From the NCBI GenBank assembly GCA_030637365.1, contig DAOWGR010000099.1, positions 1 through 19,318 on the forward strand: a stretch of 19,318 bases of DNA. Reading direction: 5' to 3'. The position numbers and the translations under genes were made by a program. Under the pieces are notes generated by a model, which saw only the letters and a list, made by a program, of their open reading frames with translations, searched no databases and was not told the origin of the DNA. This DNA is from Elusimicrobiota bacterium. Its GTDB lineage: Bacteria; Elusimicrobiota; Elusimicrobia; Elusimicrobiales; UBA9959. This document shows positions 1 to 6,746 of the stretch, piece by piece (the first letter of the stretch is position 1; each line of letters starts with the position of its first letter).

Positions 1-1568
1 ATGACAAACTTTACTCCACGGAGAATAAAAACCCTAACCTGCGTTGTCTCCCGATTAGTTTCATCGAGCACCTTATGCTTATCATAAAAGGAATGAAAAA
101 GCGCCGCAAGCTCCATAAGATAGGTTGTAAGATGATGGGGAGTTAAATCAGCGGCGCAATTGCCTAAAACTTTTTCAAACCAAAGAAGCTTATTAATCAA
201 TTCTCTCTCTTCAGCGTTTAAATTAACTTTATTAAAATCGGGCAAAGCGTTTATATCAAATTTCATCCCTTGGGATTTAGCGAATATGGAACATATTCTG
301 GCATGAACATACTGGACATAAAACACGGGGTTTTCATTGGATTTTTTTTTGGCAAGTTCCACATCAAAATTTAAATGAGTGTTCGGACTTCTCATCGCGA
401 AAAAGAAACGGCAGGCGTCTTTGCCCACATCCGCGGTTAATTCTTTAAGAGAGATAAACTCTCCTTTCCTTTTGGACATTTTTACGATTTTACCGCCAAT
501 CTTAAGCGAAACCAATTGATGTATTATAACTTCAAAAGAACCAATCCCCTTATTTAAGGCGGAAATCGCCGCTTTCATTCTGGGAACATGACCCTGATGA
601 TCCGCTCCCCATATATCTATCAGTCTGGTAAAACCCCTTTTATATTTATTCAGATGATAAGCGATATCACTTAAAAAATAGGTGTTTCTTCCATCGGTTT
701 TTACAAGCACATTGTCTTTATCTTCCTCATTCGTTTTTTCCCCCAAAGAACCAAACCACAAAGCCCCTTCTTTTTCACAAGTCAAATCTTTTTCTTTAAG
801 CTTTTCTTTAACCTTCTCAATGGAATCTTCTTTTTCCAATTCCGACTCCAAAAACCATTTGTCAAATTCAACCCCAAAATCCTTCATGTCCGCGCGATGC
901 GAAGCAATTATCTTCTCAAGAGCAAAATCTGAAAATTGTTTGTCGCCCCAGACTTTCGCTTCAGCTGGAAGCTCTAAAGCAATATCTTTAAGATACTCTC
1001 CTTGATAACCATTCTCAGGCACATCCGCGCCCAAAAATCTCGCCTTCAAGGATTGGCCCAAAAGCTCGACTTGATTGCCCACATCATTTACATAAAATTC
1101 CGAACTTGCCCTATAACCCAAAAACTTCAAAATCCTGATAAGGCTGTCGCCTAAAGTTGCCGCGCTGCCGGAAGCCAAATGCAAAGGCCCTGTGGGATTA
1201 GCCGAAACGAATTCCATATTTATATTTTGCGTGGAGTTATCCGAATTTTTAAAATAATCGGAAACAGAAAGCATCTCTCTCAAATTATTAAGCAAGAATT
1301 CTTTTTTAAGATTTATATTGATAAAACCCGGCGGCGCCACATCAATTGATTTTATATGCTCGCAACAAATGCCAGCCGCCGCTTTTTTTGCTATTTCCAT
1401 CGGAGGCATTTTAAGAATTTTAGCCGCGGCAATCGGCCATGCTATGGATAAATCGCTCTTTATATGCGGCGGAGACGCTGAAAAATTAAATTTTTTAAAA
1501 GCCAAATCATCCGCTTTAAAAACTTTTCGCGCGCTTTTTTTAACTTCTTTTTCAAAAGAGTCAAACAT
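1..1568 (-). CDS. argS: Arginyl-tRNA synthetase, 3' end cut by window edge
   Basis: Class I aminoacyl-tRNA synthetase that charges tRNA-Arg in the cytoplasm. About 522 codons are visible on the minus strand; roughly the last 15-20 are probably outside the window. The catalytic core is clear: EFVSANPTGPLHLASGSAA (about residues 118-136), then LGDSLIRILKFLGY and EFYVNDVGNQ, as in the Bacillus-type ArgRS. The KMSK loop is intact as KMSKRKGEF (363 onward), followed by DACRFFFAMRSPNTHLNFD and the anticodon-binding helical domain. The start is the ATG at 1566-1568, preceded by GGAG at a normal distance. The odd point is the HIGH signature, which normally reads HxGH but here reads HLAS (130-133). 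The gene lies downstream of rsfS across a 195-bp gap filled with repeats, so it may or may not share that transcript. Identity is nearly certain; only the missing C-terminus is unknown. Confidence 0.96.
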   Translation of the reverse strand, partial: MFDSFEKEVKKSARKVFKADDLAFKKFNFSASPPHIKSDLSIAWPIAAAKILKMPPMEIAKKAAAGICCEHIKSIDVAPPGFININLKKEFLLNNLREMLSVSDYFKNSDNSTQNINMEFVSANPTGPLHLASGSAATLGDSLIRILKFLGYRASSEFYVNDVGNQVELLGQSLKARFLGADVPENGYQGEYLKDIALELPAEAKVWGDKQFSDFALEKIIASHRADMKDFGVEFDKWFLESELEKEDSIEKVKEKLKEKDLTCEKEGALWFGSLGEKTNEEDKDNVLVKTDGRNTYFLSDIAYHLNKYKRGFTRLIDIWGADHQGHVPRMKAAISALNKGIGSFEVIIHQLVSLKIGGKIVKMSKRKGEFISLKELTADVGKDACRFFFAMRSPNTHLNFDVELAKKKSNENPVFYVQYVHARICSIFAKSQGMKFDINALPDFNKVNLNAEERELINKLLWFEKVLGNCAADLTPHHLTTYLMELAALFHSFYDKHKVLDETNRETTQVRVFILRGVKFV

Positions 1569-1582
1569 TGTTTCTCCGATAC

Positions 1583-1732
1583 AACTACAGATTAAGACTA
1601 AGCAACACCGATAGAACTACAGGCTAAGACTAAGTAAAAACTCTAAAATTACAGAGCAAGATTAAGGTTTAGGAACAAAAAAACAGTATTGTGTAAGAAT
1701 TTGTCTTCTTGCTTAACCTTGGTCTTAATCTG
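1583..1732. repeat. AT-rich palindromic intergenic repeat, copy A
   Basis: The gap between argS and rsfS is almost filled by this repeat. Three direct copies of a 20-nt word related to AACTACAGATTAAGACTAAG start at 1583, 1615 and 1647, exactly 32 nt apart. An inverted arm lies at 1712-1732 and begins CTTAACCTTGGTCTTAATCT. The third direct copy (arm 1652-1672) and the inverted arm form a long imperfect hairpin with a spacer of about 39 nt. Read on the minus strand, the whole block aligns with 9030-9158 before tldD, including the loop sequence. It is therefore a dispersed element rather than simple low complexity. Function is unknown; a REP/MITE-like element or a bidirectional terminator between rsfS and argS would fit. 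Confidence 0.75.
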
Positions 1733-1763
1733 CCGTAACCCTGCCGTTACTTTTAAAACCCTT

Positions 1764-2345
1764 TTATTTCTTTTTCGCGGCCACTTTCTTTTTGCTTTTT
1801 TTCTTCGCCGGTTTTTTTAAAACAACTTTTTTCTTAATAACTTTTTTTACAGGTTTTTTAGCAACTGTTTTTTTAACAGATTTTTTCGCGCCTTTTTTAA
1901 CGGAAGGTTTTTTAATAACCTTTTTCTTAATAATCGCCTTTTTGACGACTGTTTTTTTAACAGTTTTTTTAGCGGGTTTTTTAACGGAAGATTTTTCCCA
2001 TTTAATCTTTTTAAAATCATAATACACCTTATCCAAAGAATAAAACTCTCTGGATACGGGATCAAAAATGTGAACTATTATTCCGCCATAATCAATTACT
2101 TTCCATGTCTTGCTTTCAGGCCCGTCTTTATAGAGAATATAAGCTCCTTTCCGTTTAAGCTGAATTGAAACGGCATCCTCAATAGCGTTCATTTGAGGAG
2201 GAGATTCCGCCGTCATTACAACCACATAAAAAGCCAAAGACGATTTCTCCGTAAGCTCATAAATTTCAATATCTCCGGCCTTTTTCTCATCGCCTATATT
2301 AGCCGCCAGTAAAGCTATTTTTTTAAATTCTTTTTTTTGGTTCAT
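1764..2345 (-). CDS. rsfS: Ribosomal silencing factor RsfS with a lysine-rich H1-like tail
   Basis: RsfS (Iojap/DUF143) binds ribosomal protein uL14 on the large subunit and blocks subunit joining during starvation. Residues 1-116 are a complete RsfS domain: AGDIEIYEL, VVVMTAESPPQMNAIEDAV, WKVIDYGGIIVHIFDP and REFYSLDKVYYD match the family pattern. Family members usually end near residue 110-120. Here about 76 more residues follow, made of K, V, A, P, I, T, S, G and L in PAKK/TVKK/VIKK-type repeats; I count 38 lysines in residues 118-193. Such tails occur in histone H1-like and AlgP-like bacterial proteins and bind nucleic acid without sequence specificity. The ATG overlaps the stop of the upstream cNMP gene as ATGA (2342-2345), so translation is probably coupled. 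The core is certain; the role of the tail is inferred. Confidence 0.95.
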   Translation of the reverse strand: MNQKKEFKKIALLAANIGDEKKAGDIEIYELTEKSSLAFYVVVMTAESPPQMNAIEDAVSIQLKRKGAYILYKDGPESKTWKVIDYGGIIVHIFDPVSREFYSLDKVYYDFKKIKWEKSSVKKPAKKTVKKTVVKKAIIKKKVIKKPSVKKGAKKSVKKTVAKKPVKKVIKKKVVLKKPAKKKSKKKVAAKKK

Positions 2346-3235
2346 ATGGTATATTTTTTTTCCTTAAGTTTCTCCATAAGCAAAAGCTCCGCTCTATGGT
2401 CTATATTTTCCATGGCCGAAGCCAATATTGAAGAGATTGTGTTGAAAATGGTGCTAAGGTTGTTTTTTTCAAAATCAGAAAGTTCCGTTTCTTTTGAAAA
2501 AAGAATATAGCCGAGTTTTTTATCGTTTAAATTAAAAACCGCTATATAAGCGCGTTCATTAAACCAGCCTGTTTTAATATCTTCTTCACAAATGCTTATT
2601 CTCTTTGCTTCTTTAAATTTTTCTTGTGAAAGAACCTCGTCATATTCTTCATTAAATTGATTATACATATAAGCGTCAATGTTCCACATGCCGTCCAAAT
2701 AAGGAGCTATTTCACCCGCCGCTTTAGTCAAAAATTCTTTTGATGAGGCATGATCTTCCATAACAAGCTTGCTTAAATCAAAAAGCATTATAAGCTCATT
2801 GGATGTGTTTTGAAGCCTTCTCAAAACCGTTTTTGTTATCTCCACAAGAAAAGGAATTCCCGTTTCAGGATGTTCTTTAATGAAACTGAAAAAATCCCGA
2901 TGATTAAGCTCATATAAAACCGTATCGGCGCAAGCTCTCGCCTGAGCTGTTCTCGGCTTTTCTTCAATAACCGCCATCTCGCCAAAAAACTCCCCGGCGC
3001 TCAAAAAAGCCAATTGTTTAAACTCTTTTTCATCCTCATCAAGCTTCTTTTCAATTATAACTTCGCCTTCAATAAGAATAAGCAAAGTGTTTCCCGCGCT
3101 GCCCTCTTTGAAAATTATATCTCCGGCGGCATATTCTTTTTTCTTAAAAGTTTTAAAAAACTCTTTAAGCCTGTTGTCATCAAAATTTTTAAACATGGAA
3201 ACTTCTTTAAGGTTTTTAAAATCCGACTCATTCAT
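2342..3235 (-). CDS. Cyclic-nucleotide-binding domain protein with GAF-like C-terminus
   Basis: A 297-residue soluble signalling protein. Residues about 10-125 form a cyclic-nucleotide-binding fold: FKKKEYAAGDIIFKEGSAGN, LLILIEGEVIIEKK, and the phosphate-binding cassette GEFFGEMAVIEEKPRTAQA (81-99). E86 and R95 are in the positions that contact the ribose and phosphate, so ligand binding is plausible. There is no helix-turn-helix, so it is not a Crp-type transcription factor. After a helical linker (126-165), residues about 170-280 look like a weak GAF-type sensor domain (WNIDAYMY, AYIAVFNLNDKKLGYILFS, LSDFEKNNLSTIFNTISS). A good AAGGAGAG site precedes the ATG. The gene is coupled to rsfS and lies 198 bp downstream of pilT, so control of pilus retraction or ribosome silencing by a nucleotide signal is possible. 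This is inference; no output domain is recognised. Confidence 0.88.
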   Translation of the reverse strand: MNESDFKNLKEVSMFKNFDDNRLKEFFKTFKKKEYAAGDIIFKEGSAGNTLLILIEGEVIIEKKLDEDEKEFKQLAFLSAGEFFGEMAVIEEKPRTAQARACADTVLYELNHRDFFSFIKEHPETGIPFLVEITKTVLRRLQNTSNELIMLFDLSKLVMEDHASSKEFLTKAAGEIAPYLDGMWNIDAYMYNQFNEEYDEVLSQEKFKEAKRISICEEDIKTGWFNERAYIAVFNLNDKKLGYILFSKETELSDFEKNNLSTIFNTISSILASAMENIDHRAELLLMEKLKEKKYTI

Positions 3236-3262
3236 AAAATTCTCTCCTTAAAAAACCACTGT

Positions 3263-3310
3263 GGTCGTCTGATGTGCATAGCACCTTGTTACGACACCCA
3301 GCATAGCCTT
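3263..3310 (-). repeat. 48-nt structured repeat, copy 3 (leader of cNMP gene)
   Basis: On the minus strand this segment matches the tandem copies at 7611-7706, differing from the first at 6 of 48 positions. Stems in the minus-strand reading: outer GTCGT/ACGAC, inner GTGC-TAT-GCAC, and a small GGC-TAT-GCT hairpin at the 5' side. Relative to copy 1, two stem pairs change on both sides at once (C-G to T-A in each stem), and a third change turns G-C into a G-T wobble. The element ends 27 nt before the cNMP gene ATG, just upstream of its ribosome binding site, so it would lie in the 5' leader. Confidence 0.85.
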
Positions 3311-3318
3311 GAAATCTG

Positions 3319-3349
3319 CAGAGGGTTATAATACTGTTTCTGACCTCTG
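3319..3349 (-). promoter_or_regulatory. Possible promoter or hairpin in the pilT-cNMP gap
   Basis: Inverted hexamers CAGAGG (3319-3324) and CCTCTG (3344-3349) flank an AT-rich centre that reads CAGTATTATAAC on the minus strand. TATTAT there would serve as a -10 box for the cNMP gene, but no convincing -35 box is at the right distance. It lies directly upstream of the 48-nt repeat. The rest of the 198-bp gap (3350-3433) shows nothing else I can name. Confidence 0.25.
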
Positions 3350-3433
3350 GTTTCTTTCCTTTGCGCCTTTTATTTGTTTTTTATCCATATCAACTTATCA
3401 CCATATTCCCATATCTACGCTGTTGATTTGCCC

Positions 3434-4501
3434 TTATGCCATGCCGCAAAGCTTCTTAAACATCTCAACATTATGCGCCTTGGAAATAGCGACATCCGCC
3501 GCCACAATATTCTGTTTAACAAGGATTGCAAGCGATTTATCCATCGGAACCATTCCGAATTTTATTCCCGTTTCTATCGCGCTGTATATCATGTGTGTTT
3601 TTCCTTCCCGTATAAGATTGGATATGGCCGGAGTCATAATCATTATTTCCCTTACCGCGACCCTTCCCCTGCCGTCTTTTCTCGGCAAAAGAATTTGAGA
3701 AACAACAGCCTTGAGAGAACTGGCAAGCTGAACCCGAACCTGCATTTGTTGATGAGGAGGAAAAACATCTATTATTCTATCAATCGTTGACGGAGCATCC
3801 TGAGTATGCAATGTGGCAAATGTCAAATGTCCCGTTTCAGCGGCGGTTATGGTAAGTTGTATTGTTTCAAGATCGCGCATTTCCCCCACCAAGATGACAT
3901 TGGGATCCTCTCTAAGAGCCGCGCGCAAAGCGTTGCCGAAGCTTTTGGTGTGCTGGCCGATTTCTCTCTGGCGAACTATACAGGACTTGCCTTCATATGT
4001 GAATTCTATGGGATCTTCTATGGTTAAAATATGACCGCTTCTTTTTTGATTTACCATATCCAACATACACGCCAATGTGGTTGTTTTTCCCGAACCTGTG
4101 GGGCCGGTAACAAGAATAAGTCCTTTTGGAACATCGGATAAATTTACAATGACCGGAGATAAGGCCAGTTTTTCCGCCGTGGGAATTATTGAAGGAATAA
4201 CCCTCATCACGGCCTCAACGCCGTTTCTCGCTATAAGAACATTAAGCCTAAACCTTGAAATACCTTTAATCGCGAAAGAACAATCCAGCTCCCAATCTTT
4301 TTCAAATTTGGCTCTTTGATCGTCATAAAGAGCGGAATAAATCATTTTTTTAGATTCTTCCGCATTCATTGGCGGAATTTTGGGATCAACCGGTTGTATC
4401 ACTCCCAATAATATCATCATCGGAGGCTTTCCGACACAAATATGTATATCGCTCGCCCCCTGATTAACAGCGGACTTAAGAATGGAAACCAAATCTATCA
4501 T
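3434..4501 (-). CDS. pilT: Type IV pilus retraction ATPase PilT
   Basis: A hexameric ATPase at the cytoplasmic base of type IV pili that drives pilus depolymerisation and twitching. At 355 residues it is of normal length. The N-terminal PAS-like domain contains the family phrase GASDIHICVGKPP (15-27). The ATPase core has Walker A GPTGSGKT (133-140), the Asp box EDPIE (162-166), Walker B ILVGEMRD (203-210, catalytic Glu207) and the His box TGHLTFATLHTQDA (223-236). AISNLIREGK (292-301) is the PilT-type C-terminal signature that separates it from PilB. The ATG is preceded by AAGGAGAG at good spacing. It follows the LytR_C gene by 17 bp and is almost surely cotranscribed. No pilin or pilB/pilC is in the window, so the rest of the machine must be elsewhere. 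PilU is the main alternative name. Confidence 0.95.
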   Translation of the reverse strand: MIDLVSILKSAVNQGASDIHICVGKPPMMILLGVIQPVDPKIPPMNAEESKKMIYSALYDDQRAKFEKDWELDCSFAIKGISRFRLNVLIARNGVEAVMRVIPSIIPTAEKLALSPVIVNLSDVPKGLILVTGPTGSGKTTTLACMLDMVNQKRSGHILTIEDPIEFTYEGKSCIVRQREIGQHTKSFGNALRAALREDPNVILVGEMRDLETIQLTITAAETGHLTFATLHTQDAPSTIDRIIDVFPPHQQMQVRVQLASSLKAVVSQILLPRKDGRGRVAVREIMIMTPAISNLIREGKTHMIYSAIETGIKFGMVPMDKSLAILVKQNIVAADVAISKAHNVEMFKKLCGMA

Positions 4502-4518
4502 ATATATCTCTCCTTAGT

Positions 4519-5415
4519 TCACTGTCTCTTTAATTCGGGAATACCCTCTTCATTAAAATCCGTGCCGACAATCACAATCGCGTCAGCCATTTTGGAACTG
4601 TCATACTTTGAATATATCGCGAGGCTGTGAAGTTTTAAAATATTCCTTACCTTAAACGCCGAGTGAACACTATCGGAACAGTTTACAATTTTTGATTCTT
4701 TTCTAATAGAGGAAAAATTGCCGAAACGAACCACATCCACGCCTTTTTCTCTTAAGTATTTCGCTATTTTTGCCGCCCTGTTTTTTACGCCAGAAGCATT
4801 AAGAATCTCAACCTTTACAACGGTGTTTTTAGCTGTTAAAAACGGATTATAATCGGACATATGTAAATTTAACTTGTCGGCATTCAAATTTCCCGTAAAA
4901 TGCGTGATTATAAAGTTGGAAGAATTAAGGCCAAGAATTTCCAAATAAGCGATAAGGGCGTCATTCCATGAAAAATTCGTGGCTTTGGCGTTTTTTAATT
5001 TCCAGATATATTGAAGCGCCTCTATCGCTTGCCCGGGCTTGAAGCCTTCAAACTTAAAAAAATCTAAAAACTCTTTCTTTGTTAAAAACTCGTTTTCAAT
5101 TGAAACATATAAAACGGAATTATAAGAGATAATAAGGTTTTTTGAAACAAATCTGTAAATCGCCGCGGCTTTTTGATAATCCGTTCCCCGCGGATTTAAT
5201 AATTTTCCGGGGATATTTATCACATTTACCATGCGGCTCGCGGGACGATAAACCACAAACCGCGGAGGGTTGGATATAACGGCAAAACCAATGTTGCCAT
5301 TGCGCGAAACACGCAAAGAAACCGATGAATAAAAATGCGCGATTATAAAAACCGAAACAATCATCAGCCCCATAAAAAGCAAAACTCTTTCTTTTTTTAA
5401 ATTAAACCGTTTCAT
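4519..5415 (-). CDS. Single-pass membrane protein with LytR C-terminal domain
   Basis: A 298-residue protein with a basic N-terminus, one membrane segment (about residues 11-32, VLLFMGLMIVSVFIIAHFYS) and a probable extracytoplasmic remainder. Residues about 198-287 match the LytR_C domain: VVKVEILNASGVKNRAAKIAKYL, a valine-rich strand, then ADAIVIVGTDF at the end. The catalytic LytR-CpsA-Psr domain is absent; the middle region (40-190) is unrecognised. The domain is linked to the cell envelope but its biochemical role is unclear. It sits between nadD-yqeK and pilT, the usual place of lytR-type genes in nadD-yqeK-rsfS clusters. The start ATG has only a weak GGGA site; a better GGAG lies too far upstream. 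Function is not assigned beyond an envelope-associated protein. Confidence 0.8.
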   Translation of the reverse strand: MKRFNLKKERVLLFMGLMIVSVFIIAHFYSSVSLRVSRNGNIGFAVISNPPRFVVYRPASRMVNVINIPGKLLNPRGTDYQKAAAIYRFVSKNLIISYNSVLYVSIENEFLTKKEFLDFFKFEGFKPGQAIEALQYIWKLKNAKATNFSWNDALIAYLEILGLNSSNFIITHFTGNLNADKLNLHMSDYNPFLTAKNTVVKVEILNASGVKNRAAKIAKYLREKGVDVVRFGNFSSIRKESKIVNCSDSVHSAFKVRNILKLHSLAIYSKYDSSKMADAIVIVGTDFNEEGIPELKRQ

Positions 5416-5451
5416 ATATATCCCGTTAAAACTCTCCTTGCGCTTTCTTTG

Positions 5452-6645
5452 TCATTCATGAGTTTTTTTAAAGAGGGTTTGATAAATAATATAACTGCGC
5501 GGATGCATCCATTTTTTTTCTTTAATCATATATTCCATCTTGCATTTTAAAGCGAAGAAAAAAGCTTTGTCAATATTTAAAAAAGCTTTTTTTCTTATGG
5601 CGGCGGCATATCCGCGCGCATTGCTTTTTTTAGAAACCGCGGAAGGAAAAATCGCGTCCCTGTCCTTTCCCGCCATATCAGAAATGTATATTATTTTGCC
5701 AAGAACCGACATTTGAGCGGCCCCGACAGTATGATATCTTATCGCGCTTAAAATATCCTTGTCCTTTACAAAAAACTTGTTTCGCGCCATATCCGCCGAC
5801 ATATGGGAATGAAACAATAAAGGCTCGTTCTTCATGATAGACTGAAAAAAAGGAATCTTTTCCTTGTTTTTGCTCGCCCATACTTTAAGTTTTTTTTCTC
5901 CGAAATCCCGCGCCGCGTCATGAAGGAGAGCCGCGGTCGCGGCTTTTTCCGCGTCAATTCCGTGTTTAGCCGCCAGATCCAAAGCGAGCCTCATTGTTTC
6001 TTTGCAATGCTTAAATCTTTCGGGATTAAGATTTAATTTAAGCCATTTGCGCATGTGGCTCAAATAAAGTTTTTTTTGTTCCATATGCCTTAAAACGGAA
6101 GCCGAAACATTTTTGCTAAACCCTTCAATAAAAAGATCTCTTTTGATTTCGGTTGAAGATATTTTGGGGAAAACATCTTTCAAAAAAACAACGGGGGGGC
6201 TCAAGCCGATTTCAGGCAAAAACCCTTCGCGTTTTCCCACCAAAAGAACCGCTTTTTTTATTATTAATTTATGCTTCTTCCACTTATTAAACGAATTCAA
6301 ACAATCGGAGCCCATAAGAAAAAACAGCTGCGCTCGCGGATGCTTTAAAGAAAAATAATCAATAATCTGATATGTATAGGTGGTCTTCTTGCGCTTATAT
6401 TCAAACGGATGAAACACCAATCGGGCCGCGCCCCTCAATTTAAACTCGCGCGCTCCCATGCGAAACATTTTTTCTCTGTCGCGATAAGAAGCGAATGGAA
6501 AATTTTTAAAAGGCGAACGCCACCCCGCGACAACATACACTTTGTCGGGTTTTATTTCTTTAATCGCGGCCCTAAGAAGCTTGAAATGGCCTTTATGAGG
6601 GGGGTCAAAACTCCCGCCGTATATTATTATTTTTCTTTTTTTCAT
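5452..6645 (-). CDS. nadD: NadD-YqeK fusion: nicotinate-nucleotide adenylyltransferase plus HD Ap4A hydrolase
   Basis: Residues 1 to about 195 are NadD, which joins nicotinate mononucleotide and ATP to make deamido-NAD: GGSFDPPHKGH with the HxGH site (His17, His20), FLMGSDCLNSFNKW, and the ISSTEIKR signature (162-169). Residues about 200-397 are a YqeK-type HD phosphohydrolase, a family that cleaves diadenosine tetraphosphate symmetrically: His213, the HD pair in LLHDAARD (242-243), His279 in LLFHSHMSA, His305 in YHTVG, and Asp323 in ISDMAGKDRD. All expected metal ligands appear present. In many bacteria these are two adjacent genes; here they are one frame with no internal stop. The start ATG puts the nucleotide-binding strand at residue 6, as expected. 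It is the first gene of the leftward block and is divergent from the gene at 6747. Confidence 0.94.
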   Translation of the reverse strand: MKKRKIIIYGGSFDPPHKGHFKLLRAAIKEIKPDKVYVVAGWRSPFKNFPFASYRDREKMFRMGAREFKLRGAARLVFHPFEYKRKKTTYTYQIIDYFSLKHPRAQLFFLMGSDCLNSFNKWKKHKLIIKKAVLLVGKREGFLPEIGLSPPVVFLKDVFPKISSTEIKRDLFIEGFSKNVSASVLRHMEQKKLYLSHMRKWLKLNLNPERFKHCKETMRLALDLAAKHGIDAEKAATAALLHDAARDFGEKKLKVWASKNKEKIPFFQSIMKNEPLLFHSHMSADMARNKFFVKDKDILSAIRYHTVGAAQMSVLGKIIYISDMAGKDRDAIFPSAVSKKSNARGYAAAIRKKAFLNIDKAFFFALKCKMEYMIKEKKWMHPRSYIIYQTLFKKTHE

Positions 6646-6666
6646 TTAAAACTATAAAAACATTTA

Positions 6667-6694
6667 TTGAATCTAATTTAGTATAATATATATT
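6667..6694 (+). promoter_or_regulatory. Putative sigma-70 promoter for the gene at 6747
   Basis: TTGAAT (6667-6672) and TATATT (6689-6694) are 16 nt apart in an AT-rich divergent gap. A perfect TATAAT at 6682-6687 overlaps but has no good -35 box at 17 nt. The leftward promoter for nadD must lie in the same 101-bp gap and is not clear. Confidence 0.35.
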
Positions 6695-6698
6695 ACTT

Positions 6699-6728
6699 GG
6701 CATTTAAAGAACTTGTTCTTTTAATGCC
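6699..6728. promoter_or_regulatory. 30-bp near-perfect palindrome, candidate operator
   Basis: Two 14-nt arms, GGCATTTAAAGAAC and GTTCTTTTAATGCC, are separated by TT and pair at 13 of 14 positions. The dyad lies between the putative promoter and the ATG at 6747, near the expected transcription start. It could bind a dimeric repressor or fold as an RNA hairpin. It has no T-tract after it, so it is not a typical terminator. Confidence 0.6.
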
Positions 6729-6746
6729 GCGCTTATTTCCAAACCA

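Noticed and set aside
1583..1666. Three 20-nt direct repeats at exact 32-nt spacing, CRISPR-like
   Set aside because: Repeats are divergent, the 12-nt gaps are too short for spacers, an inverted arm follows, and no cas genes are present. The palindromic family explains it better.
1792..2022. Long open frame on the + strand opposite the RsfS tail
   Set aside because: It is the T-rich complement of lysine codons, a phenylalanine-rich shadow with no start signal.
3283..3295. ACCTTGTTACGAC, identical to the complement of the 16S rRNA 3' region
   Set aside because: Only 13 nt match and the flanks do not. The same place in the other repeat copies reads GCCGTATCAAGGC, so it arose within the repeat and is not an rRNA fragment.
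3396..3407. ACTTATCACCAT shared with the gyrB-gyrA gap (16401-16412)
   Set aside because: A 12-nt match is expected by chance in a 19-kb AT-rich window and the flanks are unrelated.
6710..6719. AACTTGTT within GAAC-TT-GTTC, resembling a LexA/SOS box
   Set aside because: The Gram-positive LexA box has four bases between GAAC and GTTC; here there are two, and the symmetry extends over 30 bp.
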